NCBI GenBank assembly: GCA_014885115.2
Contig: WKLE02000319.1
Location: 1 to 13,082, forward strand
Direction: 5' to 3'
DNA length: 13,082 nucleotides
Source of the DNA: Asterionellopsis glacialis
Lineage: Eukaryota; Bacillariophyta; Plagiogrammaphyceae; Rhaphoneidales; Asterionellopsidaceae
The translations under genes were made by a program, and so were the position numbers. This document shows, in pieces, positions 1 to 6,966 of this stretch (its first letter is position 1; the number at the start of each line of letters is the position of its first letter). The notes beneath the pieces are model-generated. The model did no database searches, had not been told where the DNA came from, and was given only the letters and a program-made list of their open reading frames with translations.

Positions 1-2
1 GT

Positions 3-233
3 GCAAAAGAGAACGACGAAAGCAATTCTTCTGGTGAAGCAAGTGATCCGTTGCATTGTACATTGCAGCGACCGGGTGCCATGCTGCTGTTGTGTTTTGT
101 TGCTATCGCCGTCATGATGATTAAATCATGTTCTGTCCAGTCTTGTAGCGCAAAATGTTTGAAATCCATATGTTGTGTCCTTTTCGTGGGTCTTGCCGCA
201 TTTGCCATATGTAACGCACCATTGTTATCTTAG
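3..233 (+). CDS. Possible C-terminal end of a cysteine-rich membrane protein (5'-truncated by the window edge)
   Basis: A plus-strand frame is open from the first in-frame codon of the window to a TAG at 231-233, so it may be the 3' end of a gene that begins upstream. The stretch before the first Met at 51 is acidic and Ser/Asn-rich. Two hydrophobic segments follow (around MLLLCFVAIAVMMI and ICCVLFVGLAAFAIC), separated by about 18 residues with several cysteines. This fits a small hairpin of membrane segments. No family is recognised. The length is short enough to be chance, and no splice site or upstream sequence can be checked. Confidence rests only on the open frame and the coherent hydrophobic pattern. 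Confidence 0.3.
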   Translation, partial: AKENDESNSSGEASDPLHCTLQRPGAMLLLCFVAIAVMMIKSCSVQSCSAKCLKSICCVLFVGLAAFAICNAPLLS

Positions 234-261
234 TATAGTACTGTTGGTAAGTCCTGTGGAG

Positions 262-474
262 AAGTCATGATTGCAACTTGTAGAGGGACCATTGCAGAGC
301 TGCGTCATCAAGATGACATTCATCCCCTGATACAAGACAGGCATAAGCTAGAGGCGTGTATGAATTCATTAGACATGTAATCATGGCCGCATAGGGATAA
401 ATTTGTAACAATTCTTCAATAACATAAAAAGATTCGGCCCGTAACCCGTCCAAGTTCACCCCAGTACGCCGAAG
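262..474 (-). pseudogene. Possible ankyrin-repeat-like gene remnant
   Basis: A minus-strand frame of about 70 codons has no ATG at its start; the first possible initiator is a GTG at 457-459, and a TGA lies just upstream at 475-477. The translation contains VIEELLQIYPYAA followed after about ten residues by YTPLAYAC. This resembles the helix pair and TPLHYAC-type turn of ankyrin repeats, which are often written with 'IYPDAA' in stramenopile proteins. Only about one repeat is visible and it is not embedded in a longer gene. I read it as a fragment of a degraded repeat protein. Chance similarity is possible. Confidence 0.25.
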
Positions 475-699
475 TCACGATTCACCTCCCCTAGGGACCA
501 GACCGATCTAATCCATGACGTGGAGCACTCAGACTCCCTTGATAATGCAGGACGAACGTCGTTGTATATCCTAGTCAGATGGATCGACTAATACGCAATC
601 TTGTTCGGACCAACATCAGTACCATCCAAAGGCTGTGGCCTACAAATACAAAAATACTAGTGGAACCAAAGCCGACTTCTAGAACAATGTTACAATTTT
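475..699. other. Intergenic stretch, nothing identified
   Basis: All frames are broken by frequent stops and no repeat, RNA gene or clear regulatory site was seen. The end of this stretch (about 590-699) may be an even more decayed part of the remnant that follows, but no frame supports that convincingly. Confidence 0.4.
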
Positions 700-1031
700 G
701 TTGAATGTGATTCTGATGATTGCGATGGAAAGTCAAAGTGTTTGATAGGGAGTGTCGCTATCCAGCAAAAGCACCAGCGAATTGTCCTGGAGAACTAATA
801 AAGAGGTTACGTACAAACTTGTCGGTGGTGAAGCATCTCATCTTATTGTGAGCTTGAAAGGGAATTGCTGCATGGACTCATTCAGAAAATCAGCCAAAGA
901 CGAAGACGGGAATTAGAATGAGGAAGTAGCTCTTGATCCAACAACTTGTTACGATGGATTGAAGCACGACGGTAGCGCAAACAGTGGCGATACTTTCAAA
1001 TACACTGTTTACGGCACTCCTGAGTTACTAT
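700..1031 (+). pseudogene. Broken coding remnant of a cysteine-containing, probably extracellular protein
   Basis: Protein-like sequence appears on the plus strand but hops between frames. A first piece at 700-740 reads VECDSDDCDGKSKC. A second at 726-795, in another frame, reads CRYPAKAPANCPGE. From about 803, in the third frame, it continues with VTYKLVGGEASHLIVSLKG and later DPTTCYDGLKHDG and TFKYTVYGT, ending at a TGA at 1031. This last piece contains one in-frame TAG near 914. Two frame changes plus an internal stop, with sensible residues on each side, suggest a decayed gene. The paired cysteines and the Thr/Tyr/Val strand pattern suggest a secreted beta-rich domain, but no family is recognised. 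It ends 58 bp from the end of the opposite-strand secreted-protein gene. Confidence 0.35.
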
Positions 1032-1088
1032 GAAAAGAATTGTAGATTAGAACAACGCAAAAACTAAATCATCTAAATCTTTTGAAAA

Positions 1089-2003
1089 TTATTCCTTTTT
1101 TGCTGCGACTACCAGCAACTTCGGTTTGTCCTTTGAATATTGTAAAACCAAACTAGGCGTATAATCGTCATCATCAACCTTGACGATACCCGCCAACTCA
1201 ATACCATCCGTCAAATGCCCTTCAAAAATGGCATTGTCTCCGAATAAGTCACTTATGACAATCTTAGTGTCACCATCCGAGTTGACCACAAGGCTTCGGA
1301 CGCAAACGGGAAAATCTATATCGTCTTCGTCGTCGTCGTCGGTCAAAAACAACAAGGGTTCAACATAACCGTTTGCTAGTTGTTCGACTTGAAGAACAAC
1401 GAAAGTTTTCTCGTCGTCTTTATTGCTTGGGAGCAAGTATCCAGACCAATAGCCGACCATACCAGCCAACTGGCCCGGGTCGCCAGTAACAATCTTTTCC
1501 AAGAGAAACGACATCTCCAGAGGGATTGGGTGTTTTGCAGTCGGTTGGATTTGTAGGATATTGAGAGGAAATACTCTACCACCTTGATACCAAAAGCCTT
1601 CCATGGTGTTTCCACCACTTTCATCCCGTACAAGCTTGGCTTCGTACGACGCACGGATGCGACGAAAGGCCACATGGACTTTTCTTGTGTCCGGTTCAAA
1701 CGTGCTACCACTGCCTGGAATGATGTCACCCCCCTGATCGAGGCTATAGATAAAGACTTGGTCCAAGGACGGCGAGCAACGAAATAGGATACGGAGAGCT
1801 CCCTCGATGGTGCCGAGCCAGTAGGTGTAATCACCGACCATTTTCGAGTTAGTCGCGCGGTCTTTGAGAGCAACATCTTCTACCGGCGCCTCCTGATGGT
1901 TGCTTCTCAACAAGTGAATCTGTTCCGTGGTGGCATTTGCCCAACCCAAACAAAACGAAATGAGCACCAAGATGCTCGAGAGAGAAAAAGACTTCTTCAT
2001 CAT
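1089..2003 (-). CDS. Secreted protein with two tandem hydrolase-associated beta domains, no hydrolase
   Basis: The 304-residue frame starts at the ATG at 2001-2003. A longer frame would need a TTG, and an ATG-ATG pair sits at the head of a clear signal peptide (MMKK, a hydrophobic core, cleavage after ANA near residue 24). Residues about 55-143 carry the pattern WLGTIEG, DQGG-IP, ASYEAKL and GFWYQGGRVFPL. This is how bacteria write the beta-rich domain that precedes alpha/beta hydrolase domains in many secreted enzymes (G-W-G-x-L, DQG-x-x-IP, A-x-Y-G-x-L, G-W-Q-G-G-x-x-PL). Residues about 183-290 form a more diverged second copy starting with VGYWSGYL. No catalytic GxSxG region follows, so a binding or structural role is inferred. 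An acidic run (DDDDEDD) separates strands in copy 2. The protein ends AAKKE; TAA stop at 1089-1091. Confidence 0.85.
   Translation of the reverse strand: MMKKSFSLSSILVLISFCLGWANATTEQIHLLRSNHQEAPVEDVALKDRATNSKMVGDYTYWLGTIEGALRILFRCSPSLDQVFIYSLDQGGDIIPGSGSTFEPDTRKVHVAFRRIRASYEAKLVRDESGGNTMEGFWYQGGRVFPLNILQIQPTAKHPIPLEMSFLLEKIVTGDPGQLAGMVGYWSGYLLPSNKDDEKTFVVLQVEQLANGYVEPLLFLTDDDDEDDIDFPVCVRSLVVNSDGDTKIVISDLFGDNAIFEGHLTDGIELAGIVKVDDDDYTPSLVLQYSKDKPKLLVVAAKKE
1325..1341 (+). repeat. Short GTC/GAC trinucleotide run inside the secreted-protein gene
   Basis: An imperfect run of cgtcgtcgtcgtcgg encodes, on the minus strand, consecutive aspartates of the acidic linker in the second beta domain. Such runs change length easily, so the number of Asp residues may vary between strains. 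Confidence 0.6.
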
Positions 2004-2360
2004 GGACAAAGGATAATCAATTGGAGCGGGTCTGGCAGTTTTGTGTTCTGCAGCACATCAAGCAAACACGACTAAATTCCCAAGAAGTTTTGCCCTTCAC
2101 GTTTTGGATCCACAGGTTGTGCCAGTCGGGAGAGCAGACAGTACGTCGTAGTACGGTACAGAAAGTCATACAGTACGAACGTAACGTAGTTTTGTGGCAC
2201 AAGAGCTCACTGTTCTGTTTTGTAGATCGTGGCAAATGTAACAATTAGCACTGCGCATCTCTCAACAACCATTTTAAAACCATACAATGAGATAGGATTT
2301 GACGACACAATCTATATTAAAAAATCGATTCGTGGCTACAATTCTAATAAAGACGTAGTT
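2004..2360. other. Intergenic region upstream of the secreted-protein gene, with a GTAC cluster
   Basis: This is the presumed promoter region of the minus-strand gene starting at 2003. Four GTAC tetramers fall at 2141, 2151, 2156 and 2173, about 140-170 bp upstream of the start codon. They include the inverted arrangement GTAC-GTCGTA-GTAC. The two overlapping opposite-strand frames of about 75 codons here look like neither known proteins nor each other and are treated as chance. No TATA box could be assigned with confidence. Confidence 0.35.
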
Positions 2361-2860
2361 CTTCCTTCCCCAGTTATCGTCCGTTAGAGTCATAAAATAA
2401 TAGCCATTCCATATATGTGTAAGGAAAAGGGCTTTGTCCATATGTACAAATCCTATCTACCTTAGCAACATCCGAATACCCAGAACTACACCCCTTAAAT
2501 ATGACCATGTTTTGATGGCAATCTTACTCTTCCAATTGACCGTCCGTAGTAAGAACAATCTCCTAATAAATTTGAAGCCATTTCCTATGTACAAGGAAAA
2601 TAGCTAGGTCTATATGTATGAATCCTATCCTTCTTGAAAACATTCGGATACCTAGAATTACACCCTTTTCATATGTGACCATATTTCGACAGTAATCTAT
2701 CTGCCTTTCCCCAGTTACCGTTCGTGACAGAATAAAAGAATAGCAGCCCTTTCCAGTGTACAAGGAAAATAGCTTGGTCTATATGTAAGAATTCTATCCC
2801 TCTCGGCAAGATCCAAATACCCAGAACTACACCCTTTATATGTGACCATATCTCCCTGGT
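2361..2860. repeat. Three diverged tandem units of about 170 bp
   Basis: The same ordered landmarks occur three times. TGACC within a 'catatttgaccatat' context lies near 2502, 2675 and 2843. 'ATACCCAGAACTACACCC' or a close variant lies at 2476, 2648 and 2817. A block like 'CCCCAGTTACCG' lies near 2368, 2531 and 2709. Spacings are about 163-178 bp. The units differ by substitutions and small indels, so the array is not recent. The unit nearest the WW gene overlaps that gene's last codons and stop (2836-2838). Its origin as mobile element, satellite or duplicated 3' UTR cannot be decided here. Confidence 0.8.
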
Positions 2861-4161
2861 GATTGCATAGGGTACGCCTTGTCCACTTCAGAGGAAAATT
2901 TTGAGTCTTGCGTCGAATCTCGTTCTGACATTGTTGTCTGCGACATTGTTGTCTGCGACATTGATCGTGACAAAGTTGTGTACGTTTCATCGTCACGGGA
3001 GTCGAATGATGCTATTACGACAGGAGATCTAAAACCTATTTTTGGAAGATTTGATCCTAAACCACAAAAGAAAGTGTTAAGATTTAGAAATTCGAAGGAT
3101 GAAGAAACAATTGATGAATTTCCAGTGTCTGGCAGAGGTGGCGGGTCTCTTGCGGTTGATGATTGCATGTTCACTCCACATATGGAAGGTTGTGGGTCAT
3201 AAGAATCAGCGGTAGTGACAGAATCAGTGTCGTGCACAGAACGAGATGAAAGAGCGTTTATCACAAACCCCTTATCCCATTCTGCTTCATCAGTTGCTAT
3301 TGGGGTTGCTGGTGGATCTGTAGGGGCAGTTTCTTCTGGTAAGAAGGAATTTACCCCACAAAAAGAGAGATTTGGACTAAATGATTCACCAAGCACTGCT
3401 TGAGGGTTGCAATTCCCCCTTATTCTTTCTCTCGTGTTCCTCCGAACAAAGAATGGAAATCTCTTCCTTCTAATTTGCTTGTTCAGAACAAGGTCCTGGT
3501 TCTGGGTAGTGATTGCTTGAATGTCTCTCATGGTGGCGTACTTATCTGCCATTGATTGAATATCTTGTAAAGTAGAGTATTTGTCAGCCGTATTTTCAGC
3601 CTTACTGTCAGCCATATTGTTAGCTGGTGTAGAACGTTGAGATTTATCTTGTTTCCAAAAGTTGCTCAACTTCTTTGCTTGCTTATTCTTTGACTTGGAT
3701 TGTTTTTTTGCCGTACCTGGACCATCCAAACTACCCCACCTATATTTCTTTATTGCCTCTTTATAAGCAAGTTTCCTTTCATCGAAACCTTTCGGTTTCT
3801 CCCATTGCACTTCTTTTGTTAAAAGATTGTAGTAATACTTTCTATTAGTTTTCCAATCAACCGATGCTTTCCACTCGGGCTCAGCAGGGATTGCATGAAA
3901 CCCTTGTTGTTGTTCCTCCGTGTTCATTTCGATATTAGGTAAAGAAGGGGGTGGTGAAAAGGGCGAGGATTTCTGTACCTTACTTTCCTGCAACGACACC
4001 ATTGATTCGCCTGTTTCTATATTGAGTGGACTATCTTTTTTTTCTTGAGATGCTTTTGACTGAACGGGTAGTGAGGCCACACTTCTTTCTCCCCTATTCA
4101 TGATACCATTCTTCGTTCTCCGACGCTCGACTCGAGGAATATGCGAAACTCCTCTTCTCAT
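2836..4161 (-). CDS. WW-domain protein 1 (shorter paralogue)
   Basis: This 441-residue protein has one WW domain at about residues 93-125: Trp97, the aromatic YYY at 109-111, Asn112, Trp120 and Pro123, with 23 residues from Trp to Trp. WW domains bind proline-rich peptides, so it is probably an adaptor; the partner is unknown. A charged helix (FDERKLAYKEAIKKYRW) follows, then a Lys-rich stretch and a duplicated ADKYSTLQDIQ/ADKYATMRDIQ motif (192-215). Three cysteine motifs of the type S-F/I-CGV/LN-S lie near 266, 326 and 364, and WDK and FDSRDD motifs are shared with the paralogue. The rest is Ser/Thr-rich and likely disordered. The start ATG has an AAAC context. The end, about 50 residues after FDSRDD, lies at the tandem array, so truncation is likely. 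No signal peptide or membrane segment is visible. Confidence 0.88.
   Translation of the reverse strand: MRRGVSHIPRVERRRTKNGIMNRGERSVASLPVQSKASQEKKDSPLNIETGESMVSLQESKVQKSSPFSPPPSLPNIEMNTEEQQQGFHAIPAEPEWKASVDWKTNRKYYYNLLTKEVQWEKPKGFDERKLAYKEAIKKYRWGSLDGPGTAKKQSKSKNKQAKKLSNFWKQDKSQRSTPANNMADSKAENTADKYSTLQDIQSMADKYATMRDIQAITTQNQDLVLNKQIRRKRFPFFVRRNTRERIRGNCNPQAVLGESFSPNLSFCGVNSFLPEETAPTDPPATPIATDEAEWDKGFVINALSSRSVHDTDSVTTADSYDPQPSICGVNMQSSTARDPPPLPDTGNSSIVSSSFEFLNLNTFFCGLGSNLPKIGFRSPVVIASFDSRDDETYTTLSRSMSQTTMSQTTMSERDSTQDSKFSSEVDKAYPMQSPGRYGHI
2927..2956 (-). repeat. Perfect 15-bp tandem duplication in WW gene 1
   Basis: The unit gacattgttgtctgc (plus strand) occurs twice in direct succession and encodes a doubled MSQTT in the C-terminal tail. 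It is in frame, a recent slippage product. Confidence 0.8.
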
Positions 4162-4512
4162 GTTTTGGGTGGGATACTTTATTCTGGGAACTGATAATGA
4201 AAGTTTCTTGGATTCTTTGTATCTAATGCTGCTGTTGTACTTCTAGTCTAACTCGTTGCTGTTGCTTGGTTTATGGTGTATTCTCGGACAATCACAACAA
4301 GAATGCCACCTCTTGTGGCGCGGGTTGATGTATATTGTGTTCTAAGTATCAGAAGTGTTGGCGATTTCCGAGCGAGAACCATAATGCTTTTTTAAGGTAT
4401 GATTGTATCTTAGATATTATTATTACTTAAGGTATTTAGATCCCAACGCTATTTTACCCTAAGGAAGGAAGAGTAGTATGGCAGTTGATGAGCCGTTAAA
4501 CACAATGTATCG

Positions 4513-4521
4513 TACCAGGTA
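4513..4521. promoter_or_regulatory. TACCWGGTA motif, copy 1
   Basis: Exact TACCAGGTA, about 350 bp upstream of the WW gene 1 start. It is one of five exact copies (either central base) in the window, all non-coding. A regulatory role is inferred from placement only. Confidence 0.35.
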
Positions 4522-4545
4522 TTTACGTAACTATACCATTGCCAA

Positions 4546-4562
4546 GGTACATGTACCTGGTA
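4546..4562. promoter_or_regulatory. GGTACATGTACC palindrome overlapping TACCWGGTA copy 2
   Basis: A perfect 12-bp palindrome at 4546-4557 overlaps TACCTGGTA at 4554-4562, about 390 bp upstream of WW gene 1. It could be a dimeric protein-binding site or a piece of an old inverted-repeat element. Confidence 0.35.
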
Positions 4563-4778
4563 GGATGTTCTACAGATACTTGACTATCGCCTATCTGGTT
4601 GACCTACTACTGTGTCCAACGACCTCGTACCAACACGCACGTACCAGGCACGGTTATATACACATATGTTGTAAAGTTAGTACTTAGGACTTATTCGATA
4701 TTCTCGTACAGACAGTAGAAAAATATTATCAAACCTTCATCCGTTTGTGTTTTCTCTCTCTCTTTGCGGAAAAAGTAT

Positions 4779-4787
4779 TACCAGGTA
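4779..4787. promoter_or_regulatory. TACCWGGTA motif, copy 3
   Basis: Exact TACCAGGTA, about 620 bp upstream of the WW gene 1 start, following a CT run. Confidence 0.3.
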
Positions 4788-5505
4788 GAGGAAAAACACG
4801 GAAGCATCACCCGCCAACCTTCAACGTGCAACTCAATATTGCCGATTTAGAGTGCGTCTAATTGATAAGCCTTTGCTCACACCACTATAATACATGTTTA
4901 TGTGAATGGTCATTTCCGATATCATTCTGATGTTGCCACATGCCCAATCCTAGGAGTTTGACTATGCCCAGTATTTGTTTATTGCATCTATTCTTTTTTT
5001 GTTTTGGACCATCTTTGATGAATTGAAAATGGTTCCGATAAAAATTTGAAATACTAGTCTAGTTTGAATGATTATTTTGTTGCGTAAAAATGCCAATACT
5101 CTACGATGCACATTCTAGAGGCACAGTTCTTTTTTTAGTTTGTACAAGGGTAGCCATTTGTCACCATTATATTATTTCTATTTTAGTTGTTTTCTCTCTC
5201 GACACCTCTGCTTTCTTTTTGAACTAGATCGCAACATTGATCTCCTATGCACCAGCGATTTCTCCATATGGCTACCATCTGGCATTTCTGCAATCACTGC
5301 AATTACCGATAACGTCCGAAATAGTGGACAACTCAGAACAAGTCGGACTAGTTTCACCAGTTAGCTCTGTTATGCTGCCGCGAAAGGGCTGCAGCATTAC
5401 TAGAACAAAGAAAATAGGAGAGTTCCACCAGTAATAGTGACCGAGTACACCAAGGGGCTGAGAGTTGGGTGAGGGAGGGTACACAAATCATCATTTTTTA
5501 AACCT

Positions 5506-6206
5506 TTATGATAATACACGTTGTTCGGAATAGAGTAGCGTTTCGTAATCTCCCGTTGGCATGCAAGTTTCTTCAACAATGGTGAAGACGAGCCCAGTCT
5601 GACTAAGGTATGAATCTTTGTTAAAATACATGTCTTGGTAGCCGTCATCACTAAGGAGGTTTGCCAGTGTTTCTGTTTTCAATAAGCCAGGTTATACTAT
5701 ACTGAGGATCATCTGACCGCAAGAGTCTTTTCTGGACATGCAAAGTCTCCAATAATATTAACCTGTTCAAACAAATCAAAACTGCCTCCATTTGATATCT
5801 CTTTTTCATCCAAGAAAGGGTTATATCCTCCCTGACAACCGATTTCATTTCCACGACCATCATAGATTGTAAAAATGGCACAATCATCCGGTGGCAAAAA
5901 CATCTCGCCAACCAATGTTGCAAAGTCTTCTTCTCCAGTGTGAGGACCACCAGTCAACAGGATATGACCAGATCTGTTTGATAGCTCCTATCTAGTCTTT
6001 TTTCCATTGTCGTCACTGCATCTCTTATAAGCAGAAACCACAGAAGAAGACGGAGAATCCATAGGATCAGTACCTATTGTAACCGTGGAACCATCCGATA
6101 TGTCTACAGACTAACCCGCAACCTTGAATAACATCCCCTCGAGGAAGCCAATCAGTTTCATTTCAGCTATACATTCACTTGTAATCTTTGCTCTGGCTGG
6201 TACCTG
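5506..6206 (-). pseudogene. Broken reading frame of a secreted-type protein of unknown family
   Basis: From 6206 down to 5709 one minus-strand frame reads as protein throughout apart from TAG codons at 6111-6113 and 5988-5990. It includes AEMKLIGFLEGMLFKVAG, then SDGSTVTIGTDPM, GHILLTGGPHTGEEDFA, FLPPDDCAIFTIYDGRGNE and SFDLFEQVNIIGDFACPE. After a TGA at 5709-5711 the protein-like sequence resumes in other frames. The clearest piece runs from about 5680 to a TAA at 5506-5508 and includes SDDGYQDMYFNKDSYLS and TGLVFTIVEETCMPTG. Cysteines and Thr/Val strand patterns suggest an extracellular beta-rich protein, but no family is recognised. There is no credible ATG: the frame above 6206 is interrupted by TAA at 6207-6209 and has only a GTG further up. 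A decayed gene is most likely. Confidence 0.55.
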
Positions 6207-6966
6207 TTATAAGTTATCGGTGCTTAGTCTTTTCCGTGGGGTTCTCCAAAAAAGAGAGGGGAGATGAAATTCCAAAACATTTATCGTATCACGTTTGGCG
6301 ACGATGTTTCTCGTAGACTCCCCGAAGAAAAAATCGTTAGCGAAGGCACATACAATAATAAATATGAATCTGTAAAGACAGATATTTATCAATTTACGCA
6401 CTTGGCGATTGACGAAGTTTCTTCACGTAAGACTAATGTATTCAAAAAGTATGCATCCTACTAATTAGTTCGTGAAATAGACATAATACTGAATTAAACA
6501 GTTCATCCTACTAACGCGCACTCACCGATCTGTACCAGGTATAAGTCATGATTATTGCTTTCAGTATGGCGTCCGAAGCGCTGTGAAAGAAAAAAAAATT
6601 TATTACAGTAGATCTAGCGTAGAGAGAGGGCGAAACAATTCTATTGGACCTAGAAACTTGGTAGTCCGCCTCTGTGCTAGAGAGAAATCCAAGGATCTAC
6701 AGTACCTGTATGCTAGATGTGTACCTCTTGCGAGAGTCTCTCTAGGACCTAGGAATAGAGGACCGCCTGCGTAATACCGTCTCTGGACCCACTCACAGAG
6801 AAGATGTTTGTTACTGATTTCCTTTTCTTTTCACAAAGACTGACGGATTAACTTGTTGAGTGCGAAGGAGTAACTCTATTGACGTTGCTACTTCTACGAA
6901 CTTAGGACTAGATTAACCAAAGCAGCGAACGTTGCAAAAGCACCAGCAACCATAACAAAAGAGAAA
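6207..6966. other. Intergenic region upstream of WW gene 2
   Basis: This is the presumed promoter and leader region of WW gene 2. It holds one TACCWGGTA copy (6533-6541). The 11-mer CATCCTACTAA appears twice (near 6454 and 6504). A 180-bp patch (about 6600-6775) carries repeated short strings such as TAGAGAGA, GGACCTAG and GGATCTAC/GTAGATC. Frames of 60-66 codons here have no recognisable content. Confidence 0.4.
6533..6541. promoter_or_regulatory. TACCWGGTA motif, copy 4
   Basis: Exact TACCAGGTA about 430 bp upstream of the WW gene 2 start, a distance similar to copies 1 and 2 from the paralogous WW gene 1. Confidence 0.35.

Larger units (their letters stand above)
4162..5505. other. Gene-poor interval upstream of WW gene 1, with clustered palindromic motifs
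   Basis: No convincing gene was found. Between 4511 and 4790 lie three copies of TACCWGGTA, a perfect 12-bp palindrome GGTACATGTACC at 4546-4557, and the variant GTACCAGGCA at 4641. A short CT run sits near 4750-4764. The presumed promoter of WW gene 1 is within the first few hundred bases above 4161. A 69-codon plus-strand frame at 4478-4687 runs through these palindromes and is not credible as a gene. Stretches around 5270-5480 (minus) may extend the broken reading frame described at 5506-6206 but are too decayed to define. Confidence 0.5.

Noticed and set aside
1376..1876. A 166-codon minus-strand frame inside the secreted-protein gene
   Set aside because: It overlaps the intact signal-peptide-bearing frame on the same strand and has no recognisable domain.
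2017..2248. Two overlapping 75-codon frames on opposite strands
   Set aside because: No domain or residue pattern is credible, and they lie in the presumed promoter of the secreted-protein gene.
2879..3403. Plus-strand frames of 107 and 62 codons opposite WW gene 1
   Set aside because: They are antisense to a gene with a recognisable WW domain and paralogue, and have no domain of their own.
4478..4687. A 69-codon plus-strand frame starting at ATG
   Set aside because: It runs through the palindromic GTACC motifs, and its residues reflect those motifs instead of a protein pattern.
6207..6401. A signal-peptide-like N-terminus in the same frame as the broken gene at 5506-6206
   Set aside because: It begins at GTG with no ATG, is separated by a TAA, and the frame continues upstream only to a nearby TGA. 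It is probably a chance hydrophobic stretch.
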